From: AC-38 sp033856025
GTDB taxonomy: Bacteria > Actinomycetota > Thermoleophilia > Solirubrobacterales > Solirubrobacteraceae
Direction of reading: 5' to 3'
NCBI GenBank assembly: GCA_033856025.1
Contig: JAWVFQ010000040.1
Coordinates: forward strand, 1 to 64,000
Length of the DNA stretch: 64,000 bases
Under the pieces are notes generated by a model. The model was not told the origin of the DNA, did not search any database, and worked only from the letters and a program-made list of their open reading frames with translations. Positions 8,295-15,841 of this stretch are shown here, one piece after another. A program made the translations under genes and the position numbers. The stretch's first letter is position 1. Each line of letters begins with the position of its first letter.

Positions 8295-8430
8295 GGCATA
8301 CCGCTGAGTTCCGGCAGGGCACGCCGGAAGCGGGGGACCCAGGTTTCGGGGCGAATCGCGCCGCCACAGGCGCGTAGCGCAGCTCTTTCAGCGCAAGCCC
8401 GTCAGCTAACCCCGTAAGCCCGAGAAAGAG
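8295..8430 (+). promoter_or_regulatory. cyclic di-AMP riboswitch (ydaO/yuaA class)
   Basis: The 5' leader of the next gene carries signature blocks of this class: a CCGG-flanked P-stem, the GGGGGACCCAGGTTTCGGGG / GCGAATC core near 8333-8357, and GTCAGCTAACCCCGTAAGCC at 8401-8420. It ends with GAAAGAGG (8422-8429), which is the ribosome binding site of the gene at 8433 and can pair with CTCTTTC at 8383-8389. A TAGAGT -10-like box at 8282-8287 would start transcription at the edge of the aptamer. The class binds cyclic di-AMP and normally lowers expression when bound. Translational control here is inferred from the pairing. Confidence 0.85.
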
Positions 8431-8432
8431 GC

Positions 8433-8663
8433 ATGAGCAGTCAAGAGGCACACGCACGCGCGGACGCCAGCCCGCGCCGGACCGTCACGATCACCGGCCA
8501 CCCGGACAAGGTGGTCCCGCGGCACCTGCGCCTGGTCGAGGTGGAGCGCCGGCGCCCGCCGCGCACGGCCGTCGAGCGCCTGGGGCCGCGGCCCGACCGG
8601 ATCGCCATGTGGGCGGTCTTCATGGCGCTCTTCCTGATCGCCGTCGTTCTCCTGTCGTCCTAG
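8433..8663 (+). CDS. small single-pass membrane protein under riboswitch control
   Basis: This 76-residue protein has a basic, Arg-rich, probably cytoplasmic N-terminal part (1-52) and one C-terminal transmembrane helix (IAMWAVFMALFLIAVVLL, about 56-73). There is no signal peptide or known domain. It looks like a tail-anchored regulatory or structural peptide. The leader is a cyclic di-AMP riboswitch, a class that in actinobacteria usually controls wall hydrolases (rpf, NlpC/P60) and potassium or osmolyte transporters. This suggests a link to wall or osmotic homeostasis, which is an inference. It is monocistronic: a separate promoter follows at 8701. Confidence 0.75.
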   Translation: MSSQEAHARADASPRRTVTITGHPDKVVPRHLRLVEVERRRPPRTAVERLGPRPDRIAMWAVFMALFLIAVVLLSS

Positions 8664-8700
8664 CCGGCGACTGAGCGCGCGTTTACCTCGCCGCGAGAGG

Positions 8701-8742
8701 GTGACAAACCCCCGTGGGGCCGGTACACTTACCCTTCGTAAG
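8701..8742 (+). promoter_or_regulatory. promoter with overlapping palindromic operator
   Basis: A -35-like GTGACA (8701-8706) and a -10-like TACACT (8724-8729) are spaced by 17 bases. The perfect inverted repeat CTTAC-ccttc-GTAAG (8728-8742) overlaps the end of the -10. This arrangement suits repression by the HxlR-type regulator encoded two genes downstream. That regulator-site link is an inference. Confidence 0.6.
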
Positions 8743-8796
8743 GAAACCTCCCCCGGACGCCTCTCCTCCCTCCCTCCCCCGCAAGAAAGACGCCTC

Positions 8797-9369
8797 ATGC
8801 CGAAGACCGAGATGAGCAGGTTCCACATCCACGACGAGCTCTCCGCGCCTGAGGGTTCCGTGCCCGTCCTCAAGGGCGCGCTGGCCACCGGCGGCCAGCT
8901 CCCGAACTTCCTCGGGGTCCTCGCCGGCTCCCCCGCCGCCCTGCGCGGCTACGCCCGGTTCCGCAGCGAGCTGCGCCACGGCCAGCTCGACCTCGCGACG
9001 ATCGAGCGGATCGCGCTTGCCGTGGCCGAGCACCACGGGTCCCAGCCCGGCATCGCCATGCACTCCCGCGTGGCGCGCAGCGCCGGCCTGGGCCTCGACG
9101 AGGTGGCGCTGGCCCGCGACTGGGAATCCCGCGACGAGCGCCAGGCGGCGCTGCTGCGCTTCCTGAAGTCCCTGACCGAGACCGGCACGCAGCCGCCGGC
9201 CCACCTGGTCGAGGAGGCGCGCGAGGCCGACTGGACCGACGAGCAGATCCTCGAGGCCATCGCGTACGTCTCCCTGGAGTCCTTCACCGCGCTGATCAAC
9301 GTGGCCGGCGACGTGCCGGTGGACGGGTCGGTGGAGGAGTCCCGCACCTCCACGCTCCGCGCCGCCTAG
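8797..9369 (+). CDS. carboxymuconolactone decarboxylase/AhpD-like protein without catalytic cysteines
   Basis: This 190-residue helical protein belongs to the CMD/AhpD superfamily. The family motif, normally E-x-x-G-C-x-x-C-x-x-x-H, reads AVAEHHGSQPGIAMH here: Glu78 and His89 are kept, but both cysteines are replaced (Ser82 and Gly85). Peroxidase chemistry through a CxxC disulfide is therefore impossible, while the proton-relay residues remain. ATG 8797 gives the family-like N terminus. An upstream in-frame start would overlap the promoter. Six bases separate it from the HxlR regulator gene, so it is probably the regulator's target. Confidence 0.85.
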   Translation: MPKTEMSRFHIHDELSAPEGSVPVLKGALATGGQLPNFLGVLAGSPAALRGYARFRSELRHGQLDLATIERIALAVAEHHGSQPGIAMHSRVARSAGLGLDEVALARDWESRDERQAALLRFLKSLTETGTQPPAHLVEEAREADWTDEQILEAIAYVSLESFTALINVAGDVPVDGSVEESRTSTLRAA

Positions 9370-9375
9370 GAGCCC

Positions 9376-9720
9376 ATGCCGTCCGAGCCCACCGCCTGCT
9401 GTCCTCACTACCACCAGGCGGTGGAGCTCATCGGCAAGCGCTGGACGGGGGCGATCGTCGTCGTCCTGCTGGACGGCCCCCTGCGCTTCTCCCAGATCGG
9501 CGCGGCGGTCCCGCAGCTCTCCGACCGCCTGCTCTCGGAGCGCATGAAGGAGCTCGAGTCCTGGGGCCTGATCGAGCGCCGCGTGAGCCCGGGGCCCCCC
9601 GTGCGGGTGCAGTACGAGCTCACCGAGATGGGCCGCGACCTCGAGGCCGCCCTCTCCGAGCTGAAGTCGTGGGGCCGGCGCTGGCTGGCCGGGCGCTCCC
9701 GCGCCGCCGCCGCTCGCTAG
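9376..9720 (+). CDS. HxlR-family winged-helix transcriptional regulator
   Basis: This 114-residue DNA-binding protein has the typical HxlR core (ELIGKRWTGAIVVVLLDGP, then RFSQIGAAVPQLSDRLLSERMKEL and the wing LIERRV). Two adjacent cysteines (Cys8, Cys9) sit just before the first helix, the place of the redox-sensing cysteine in YodB/HypR-type members. This suggests sensing of quinones, aldehydes or oxidants. It is the second gene of the operon with the AhpD-like protein and probably autoregulates through the palindrome at 8728-8742. The C terminus is Arg/Ala-rich. Confidence 0.85.
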   Translation: MPSEPTACCPHYHQAVELIGKRWTGAIVVVLLDGPLRFSQIGAAVPQLSDRLLSERMKELESWGLIERRVSPGPPVRVQYELTEMGRDLEAALSELKSWGRRWLAGRSRAAAAR

Positions 9721-9762
9721 TCTCGGCCGCTCCAACGCCAACCGCTTCCCGGGGAGGGCACG

Positions 9763-11100
9763 ATGGCCGACCAGCCCATGACCGCGGACGACGTCAAGGC
9801 CGTCGTCTCCGAGCGCAAGATCCGCTTCATCCGCTTCTGGTTCACCGACGTCCTGGGACAGCTGAAGTCCTTCTCGATCAACGCCGCCGAGCTCGACGAC
9901 GCCTTCGAGGGCGGCATGGGCTTCGACGGCTCCTCGATCACCGGGTTCAACGCGATCGAGGAGTCCGACATGATCGCCCAGCCCGATCCGGCGACGTTCA
10001 CGATCCTCCCCTGGCGCCCGGAGGAGCAGGGCGTCGGGCGGATGTTCTGCGACGTGCTGACGCCCGAGCGCACGCCCTACGAGGGCGACCCGCGCCACGT
10101 CCTGCGCCGGGCGCTGGAGCGGGCGTCGGCGATGGGCTTCGAGACGTTCAACGTCGGCCCCGAGCTGGAGTACTTCTACTTCCGTGACTCCAAGTCGACC
10201 GAGGTCCTCGACGAGGGCGGCTACTTCGACCTGACGACCCTGGACGCCGGGTCCGACCTACGCCGCGAGACGGTCCTCGCCCTCGAGCAGCTGGGGATCC
10301 ACGTGGAGTACTCCCACCACGAGGTCGGCCCCTCCCAGCACGAGATCGACATGCGCTACGCCGACGCGCTGAAGATGGCCGACGACTGCATGACCTACCG
10401 CATCACGATCAAGGAGTTCGCGCTCAAGTACGGCTACCACGCGACTTTCATGCCCAAGCCGCTGTTCGGCGAGAACGGGTCGGGGATGCACACGCACCAG
10501 TCCCTGTTCCGCGAGGGCCGCAACGCGTTCTTCGACGAGAACGACCAGTACTTCCTCTCCGACGTGGGCAAGGCGTTCATCGCCGGCCAGCTCAAGCACG
10601 CGCGCGAGATCTGCTCGATCTTCGCCCAGTGGGTGAACTCCTACAAGCGGCTCGTGCCGGGCTTCGAGGCGCCGGTCTACTGCGCCTGGTCGCGGCGCAA
10701 CCGCAGCGCCCTGGTCCGCGTCCCGCTCTACCACCCCGGCAAGGAGCAGGCCACGCGGATGGAGCTGCGCTGCCCCGACCCGGCGTGCAATCCCTACCTC
10801 ACGTTCGCCGTGCTGCTCCAGGCCGGCCTGGAGGGGATCGAGAAGGGCTACGAGCTGCCCGAGCCGATGGAGAAGAACCTCTACCACCTGTCGCCCGAGG
10901 AGCGCCGGCGCCTGGGGATCGAGCAGCTGCCCGAGACGCTGGGCGAGGCGATCGAGCTGACGGCGGACTCCGAGCTGGTCCTGCGCACGCTGGGCGAGCA
11001 CATGTTCAACCGCTACGTCGAGATCAAGCGCCAGGAGTGGGAGGAGTACCGCGTCCAGGTCACGCCCTGGGAGCTGGAGCGCTACCTCCCGGTGCTGTAG
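9763..11100 (+). CDS. glnA: type I glutamine synthetase
   Basis: This 445-residue protein has a beta-grasp N-terminal domain (1-105) and the catalytic domain with GPELEYFYF, ATFMPKPLFGENGSGMH (ATP and ammonium sites), NSYKRLVPGFEAP and the Arg-rich R-N-R-S loop. It converts glutamate, ammonia and ATP to glutamine in the cytoplasm. The region equivalent to the adenylylation loop reads KNLYHLSPEERRRLG: a tyrosine is present, but the surrounding sequence differs from the classic NLYDLPPEE site, so covalent control is uncertain. A good ribosome binding site (GGGAGG) precedes ATG 9763. A second, divergent synthetase-like protein is encoded at 18852-20180. Confidence 0.93.
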   Translation: MADQPMTADDVKAVVSERKIRFIRFWFTDVLGQLKSFSINAAELDDAFEGGMGFDGSSITGFNAIEESDMIAQPDPATFTILPWRPEEQGVGRMFCDVLTPERTPYEGDPRHVLRRALERASAMGFETFNVGPELEYFYFRDSKSTEVLDEGGYFDLTTLDAGSDLRRETVLALEQLGIHVEYSHHEVGPSQHEIDMRYADALKMADDCMTYRITIKEFALKYGYHATFMPKPLFGENGSGMHTHQSLFREGRNAFFDENDQYFLSDVGKAFIAGQLKHAREICSIFAQWVNSYKRLVPGFEAPVYCAWSRRNRSALVRVPLYHPGKEQATRMELRCPDPACNPYLTFAVLLQAGLEGIEKGYELPEPMEKNLYHLSPEERRRLGIEQLPETLGEAIELTADSELVLRTLGEHMFNRYVEIKRQEWEEYRVQVTPWELERYLPVL

Positions 11101-11103
11101 GCG

Positions 11104-13068
11104 CTAGTCCAGCAGCGCCACCAGCTCATCCGGCTCGGTCACGGGCCGGCGGCAGGCGAAGTGCTCGCAGACGTAGGCGGCGGCGCGGCCGTCGACGGGC
11201 GTGCGGCCCTCGAGGAGCGGCACGTCGCCGCCGCCGTCGTCCGCCCCCGCCAGGACGACGTAGGGCCGGTGGGCGCCGCGGACGGCGCGCTCCAATGCCG
11301 CGCGGACCAGCCCGACCAGGGCGACCTCGCGCACCGGCGACACGTAGAAGGCCAGCGCCTGCAGGAGGTGGGCGAACGCCTGGGGATGCTGGGGCGCCGC
11401 CTCGTGGACCAGGCGCAGGACGCCGAGGGCCTGGCGCTCGTACTCGGCCTCCCCGGTCAGCGCGGCCAGGCGCAGCAGGCCCAGCGCCGCGCTGGATGAG
11501 CCCGAGGGGATCGGCGTGTCCTCGAGGTCCTTGCGCCGCGCCGCCAGCGCCTCGTGGTCCGACGCCGTGGTGAAGAAGCCGCCGTGCTCGGGATCGCCGA
11601 AGGCCTGCACCATCACGTCGGCCAGCTCGCGCGCGGCCGTAAACCAGCGGGGATCGAACGTGGCCTCGTAGAGCGTGAGCAGCGCCTCGACCGAGTAGGC
11701 GTGGTCCTCCAGGTAGCCGGCGAGCCGGGCGCGGCCGTCCTTCCACGTGCGCCGCAGCCGCCCGCGCTCGTCGCGCAGCGAGCCGAGCAGGAAGTCCGCG
11801 GCGCCGGCCGCCGCGTCCAGGTAGTCCGGCCGCTCCAGCGCCGCGCCGGCGTCGGCCAGCGCCGCCACCATCAGCGCGTTCCACGACGTCAGGCGCTTGT
11901 CGTCCAGGCCCGGGCGCACCCGGCGCTCGCGCGCCTCGTACAGCGCGGCGCGGATGGCGTCGGCGTCGTCCGGACGCGGGCCCCGGGCCTCCAGGACGTT
12001 CGCGCCGCGCGGCTCGAAGTTGCCGCGCTCGGTGGCGCCGAACCAGGCGATGGCCGCGTCGGCGCGCTCGCCCAGGACGGAGCGCAGCTCGTCCACGGTC
12101 CACACGTAGTACCGGCCCTCGACGCCCTCGGAGTCCGCGTCCAGCGCGCTGTAGAAGCCGCCCTCGGGCCCGCGCATCTCGCGCAGCGCCCAGTCCAGCG
12201 TCTCCTCGACCACGCGGCGCAGCGCCTCGTCGCCCGAGACCAGCCACCCGTGCAGGTAGGCGCGGGCGAGCAGGGCGTTGTCGTAGAGCATCTTCTCGAA
12301 GTGCGGGACGGTCCAGGTCGCGTCCACCGCGTAGCGGGAGAACCCGCCGCCCACCTGGTCGTAGATCCCCCCCGCCGCCATCGCGCGCAGCGTGCCCAGC
12401 GACATCTCGGTCTCCCCGCGCGCCAGCAGCAGCTCGATCGCGCTGGCCGGCGGGAACTTCGGCGCGCCGCCGAACCCCCCGTTCTGTGGGTCGTACGCGG
12501 CGCGCAGCCCCTCCAGGGCGGCGTCGAGGACGGCGGCGGAGATCGGCTCACTCGACGGCCGCAGCAGCGCCCCGCCGCGCAGGCGCTCGACGATGCGCTC
12601 ACCCCCGGCGCGGATCTCGTCGCGGCGGTCGTCCCACGCCTTGGACACCGCCTCCAGGACCATCATCCAGCTGGGCAGCCCGCCACGCGACTCGGGCGGG
12701 AAGTACGTCCCGGCGTAGAACGGCACCTGCTCGGGCGTGGCGAACGCGTTGAGCGGCCAGCCGCCGCGGCCGGTCATGACCTGCACGGCGTCCATGTAGA
12801 TCGCGTCGACGTCCGGGCGCTCCTCGCGGTCGACCTTGACCGGCACGAAGTGCTCGTTCATGTACGCGGCGACCGCGGGGTCCTCGAACGACTCGCGCTC
12901 CATCACGTGGCACCAGTGACAGGCCGAGTAGCCGATGGAGACCAGCAGCGGGACGTCACGCTCGCCGGCCTCGGCCAGCGCGTCCGGTCCCCAGGGCCGC
13001 CAGTCCACGGGATTGTCCTTGTGCTGGAGCAGGTAGGGCGAGGTCTCGTCGGCGAGGGCGTTGGTCAT
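11104..13068 (-). CDS. DUF255 thioredoxin-fold/glycosidase-like protein (YyaL type)
   Basis: This 654-residue protein begins with the strongly conserved SPYLLQHKDNPVDW block and a thioredoxin fold carrying CHWCH (Cys50, Cys53). A long alpha/alpha-toroid domain related to six-hairpin glycosidases follows (GGIYDQVGGGFSRYAVD and WTVPHFEKMLYDNA are characteristic). The family (YyaL/SPATA20) is widespread; its substrate is not established. No signal peptide is seen, so it is cytoplasmic. It is convergent with glnA and divergent from ridA with a 24-base gap. Confidence 0.9.
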   Translation of the reverse strand: MTNALADETSPYLLQHKDNPVDWRPWGPDALAEAGERDVPLLVSIGYSACHWCHVMERESFEDPAVAAYMNEHFVPVKVDREERPDVDAIYMDAVQVMTGRGGWPLNAFATPEQVPFYAGTYFPPESRGGLPSWMMVLEAVSKAWDDRRDEIRAGGERIVERLRGGALLRPSSEPISAAVLDAALEGLRAAYDPQNGGFGGAPKFPPASAIELLLARGETEMSLGTLRAMAAGGIYDQVGGGFSRYAVDATWTVPHFEKMLYDNALLARAYLHGWLVSGDEALRRVVEETLDWALREMRGPEGGFYSALDADSEGVEGRYYVWTVDELRSVLGERADAAIAWFGATERGNFEPRGANVLEARGPRPDDADAIRAALYEARERRVRPGLDDKRLTSWNALMVAALADAGAALERPDYLDAAAGAADFLLGSLRDERGRLRRTWKDGRARLAGYLEDHAYSVEALLTLYEATFDPRWFTAARELADVMVQAFGDPEHGGFFTTASDHEALAARRKDLEDTPIPSGSSSAALGLLRLAALTGEAEYERQALGVLRLVHEAAPQHPQAFAHLLQALAFYVSPVREVALVGLVRAALERAVRGAHRPYVVLAGADDGGGDVPLLEGRTPVDGRAAAYVCEHFACRRPVTEPDELVALLD

Positions 13069-13092
13069 GGCTCAAGTAATAGCCTGCCGAGC

Positions 13093-13485
13093 ATGTCCCA
13101 TCACCGCGAAGTCGTAACGGCGCTCGGCGCCCCGGCCGCCCTCGGCCCGTACTCCCACGCCGTCAAGGCGGGCGGGCTGCTGTTCTGCTCGGGACAGGTT
13201 CCGGTGGACCCCGAGAGCGGCGAGCTGGTCGGCGACGACCCGGCCGCGCAGGCCCGCCGCTGCCTGGAGAGCCTGTCGATCGTGTGCGCCGCGGCGGGGA
13301 CCACGCTCCAGGAGGCGGTTCGCGTGACCGTCTACACGACGGACATGGGCGCCTTCGAGGCGATCAACGACGCCTACGCCGAGCACTTCGCCGGCGATCC
13401 GCCGGCGCGGGTGTTCGTCGGCGTGGCGGCCCTGCCCAAGGGCGCCGCGGTCGAGATAGAGGCCGTCGTCGCGCTCACGGGGTAG
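13093..13485 (+). CDS. RidA/YjgF-type enamine/imine deaminase
   Basis: This 130-residue trimeric-type protein has the family core: GPYSHAVKAGGLLFCSGQVP, then TVYTTDMGAFEAINDAY and the signature R-V-F-V-G-V-A-A-L-P-K-G-A with the catalytic Arg106. It would hydrolyse reactive enamines made by PLP enzymes. ATG 13093 gives the usual start. It is followed after 12 bases by a lipoprotein gene, but no shared role is obvious. Confidence 0.88.
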   Translation: MSHHREVVTALGAPAALGPYSHAVKAGGLLFCSGQVPVDPESGELVGDDPAAQARRCLESLSIVCAAAGTTLQEAVRVTVYTTDMGAFEAINDAYAEHFAGDPPARVFVGVAALPKGAAVEIEAVVALTG

Positions 13486-13497
13486 CATCAAGTCGCT

Positions 13498-15090
13498 GTG
13501 ATCCGGACGATCAAGCGATTTCGCCGGGGGATCCTCGCCGCGCCCGCGCTGCTGGTGCTGCCGCTGATCCTGAGCGGCTGCGTCGTCATCACGAACGAGA
13601 GCGCGACTCAGACGGAGGTCATCGGCCCCGTCGAGCTGACGACGGAGGCCTGCTACTCCGACGACTACGCCACGTTCTTTGGGGGCGTACCGATTCCCTC
13701 CGGCCCGTGCCCGAACGGCAACTCGGGCCTGCCGGTCTACGCCGTGTCCTTCGCCGCGCTGATCGGCTACCGGGTCCCGGACGCGACCGTGGCCCCGGCC
13801 ACGATCCAGGGCACGGGCGCCGACGCGCTCACCTTCGCGCCGGACCCGACCTACACCGCCGAGCTCCAGCGCCTGCTCCCCGCGCCGGGCGGCCAGCGGT
13901 GGGTCGGCTACCGCAGCGACGTCATCGCGCTGGGGGGACCCGGCGGCGGGTTCACCGCGGCCGCGCGCTTCGGGCTGGCCCCGGCGGCCGACGGCGGTCC
14001 GTTCCAGGGCCCGTTCACCTACCGGACCGTCGTCGGGTTCACGAGCACGACCGGCGGCGAGCCGGTCGACTGCGGGACCTCCGCCACCGCGGCGAACCCC
14101 GGCGGCAGCCCGGCCACGCCGCAGGACATCTGCGTGGACTCGCCGGACGCCGCCGCGCTGCCGACGAATTCGCCTGTGGCCACGCGTGACCTGGGAATCG
14201 TGGCCGGGACCCCGGTGGGCGCCGCCGTGGGCGCCGAGGGCGACGCTCCGTTCACCGCCAAGTTCGCCGGGACGTCGGACCCCGCCGCCTCGTTCACGCT
14301 GAGCGCTAGCACCAACGTTCCGGGTGGGACGGCGACGCCGTCGCAGCCCACGCTGGTGCCGGGCACCGACTCCGCCACGCCTCTCACCGTCCGGGTGGCC
14401 GTGCCGCTGGACACCGGCCCCGGCAACTACTCCGTCACGCTGCGCGCCGCGCTGGCCAACGGACAGGTCCGCACGCGCACCGCCACGTTCCCCGTGCGTC
14501 TCGGCGCGCCGGTGGTCATGACGCGCCCCGCGATCACGGGTACGCCCACCGTCGGCCAGCCGCTGACCTGCTCACTGGGCGTCTGGCACAACAGCACCCC
14601 CCGCTTCGCCATCCAGTGGCTGCTCGACGACAGGCCGATCGCCAACGCGGTCTACCCGGGCCACATCGTCCGCGGCGCCGAGGCCGGACACCGCCTGACC
14701 TGCGCCATCACCGCAATCAACGACGCCGGCCGCGCGACCTCGGTGACCGATCCGGTGACGATCGGCCGCGGCGCCGCGCCCAGCCTGCACCTGGCCGGCG
14801 TGCCCGAGGGCTGCGCCCCCGCCCGCTTCTTCCCCCACGCCATCGCGCGCTCGCTCACACCCGTGGCGCGGATGCGCATCTTCCTCGACGGCCGCGCCCT
14901 GGCCCCGGTCAGCGCCGACCCGGCGGCGCTCGGCGCGCAGGCTGGTCCCCTGCCGATCCGCGGCATCGTCACCGCGCGCGTCCTCACCGCCGGCCTGCGC
15001 CCGGGCATCCACACGGTCCGCGCCACGGCGACCAACGCCGGCGGGACCAGCACGGTCTCGGCGCGCGCCTGGCGCTGCGCCCGGCGCTAG
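13498..15090 (+). CDS. lipoprotein with C-terminal Ig-like domains
   Basis: This 530-residue protein has a GTG start at 13498 and a lipoprotein signal peptide (hydrophobic LAAPALLVLPLIL, lipobox L-S-G-C, lipidated Cys near 27). The N-terminal half carries several cysteines that may form disulfides. From about residue 240 it consists of repeated beta-sandwich domains, including one of the bacterial surface type (ITGTPTVGQPLTCSLGVW, then GAEAGHRLTCAITAINDAG). It is anchored outside the cytoplasmic membrane. Function unknown. Confidence 0.75.
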   Translation: MIRTIKRFRRGILAAPALLVLPLILSGCVVITNESATQTEVIGPVELTTEACYSDDYATFFGGVPIPSGPCPNGNSGLPVYAVSFAALIGYRVPDATVAPATIQGTGADALTFAPDPTYTAELQRLLPAPGGQRWVGYRSDVIALGGPGGGFTAAARFGLAPAADGGPFQGPFTYRTVVGFTSTTGGEPVDCGTSATAANPGGSPATPQDICVDSPDAAALPTNSPVATRDLGIVAGTPVGAAVGAEGDAPFTAKFAGTSDPAASFTLSASTNVPGGTATPSQPTLVPGTDSATPLTVRVAVPLDTGPGNYSVTLRAALANGQVRTRTATFPVRLGAPVVMTRPAITGTPTVGQPLTCSLGVWHNSTPRFAIQWLLDDRPIANAVYPGHIVRGAEAGHRLTCAITAINDAGRATSVTDPVTIGRGAAPSLHLAGVPEGCAPARFFPHAIARSLTPVARMRIFLDGRALAPVSADPAALGAQAGPLPIRGIVTARVLTAGLRPGIHTVRATATNAGGTSTVSARAWRCARR

Positions 15091-15094
15091 CTCG

Positions 15095-15841
15095 CTAGTC
15101 CGGCGTCACGTAGGCGCCGGAGAGGCCGCCGTCAACCATGAACGCGGTGGCGTTGACGTAGGTCGACTCGTCGCTGGCCAGGAACAGGGCAGCGTTGGAC
15201 ACCTCGCGCGGCTGCGCGAAGCGGCCCATCGGCACGTGGACGAGCCGGCGCGCGGCCTGCGCCTCGTCCTTGGCGAAGAGCTCCAGCAGCAGCGGCGTGG
15301 CCACGGGTCCCGGGCACAGAGCGTTGACGCGCACGCCGCGCTTGGCGAACTCGATCCCCAGCTCGCGCGACAGCGCAAGGACGCCGCCCTTCGACGCCGT
15401 GTAGGAGATCTGCGACGTGGCGGCGCCCATCGTGGCCACGAACGAGGCCGTGTTGATCACCGAGCCCCCGCCGCCGTCCAGCAGGTGGGCGATCCCGTGC
15501 TTGCAGCACAAGAAGACGCTGCGCAGGTTGACGTCCTGCACGCGCTGCCAGGCCTCCAGCGAGGTGTCGAGGACCGAGCCGTCGTCCGTCGGGTTGATGC
15601 CCGCGTTGTTGAACAGGACATCCACGCGGCCGAACGCCTCGCGCGTGCCGTCGTAGACGCGCCGGACGGCGTCCTCGTCGGACACGTCGGCCTGGAAGGT
15701 CAGGTCGCCGGGCGCGCCCTTGGCCACGTCGACGCCCACCACGCGCGCGCCCTCGGCGGCGAAGAGCTCGGCGCTGTCGAGGCCGATCCCGGATGCGGCC
15801 CCGGTGATCACGCACACCTTCCCCTCCAGACGTCCCGCCAT
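15095..15841 (-). CDS. SDR-family NAD(P)-dependent oxidoreductase
   Basis: This 248-residue classical short-chain dehydrogenase has the cofactor motif TGAASGIG (13-20), an acidic residue after beta2 (V-G-V-D-V) that favours NAD, the NNAG motif (78-81), and the active site Ser143/Tyr147/Lys151 in YTASK. It is the last gene of the amine-use operon. Its start overlaps the aldehyde dehydrogenase stop by one base. It may interconvert an alcohol and an oxo intermediate of that pathway; the substrate is not shown by sequence. Confidence 0.9.
   Translation of the reverse strand: MAGRLEGKVCVITGAASGIGLDSAELFAAEGARVVGVDVAKGAPGDLTFQADVSDEDAVRRVYDGTREAFGRVDVLFNNAGINPTDDGSVLDTSLEAWQRVQDVNLRSVFLCCKHGIAHLLDGGGGSVINTASFVATMGAATSQISYTASKGGVLALSRELGIEFAKRGVRVNALCPGPVATPLLLELFAKDEAQAARRLVHVPMGRFAQPREVSNAALFLASDESTYVNATAFMVDGGLSGAYVTPD

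Noticed and set aside
9763..11100. A duplicated nitrogen-assimilation glutamine synthetase pair with 18852-20180
   Set aside because: The second protein belongs to the divergent PuuA/GlnA3-like branch and sits in a catabolic operon, so it is not a second assimilatory enzyme.
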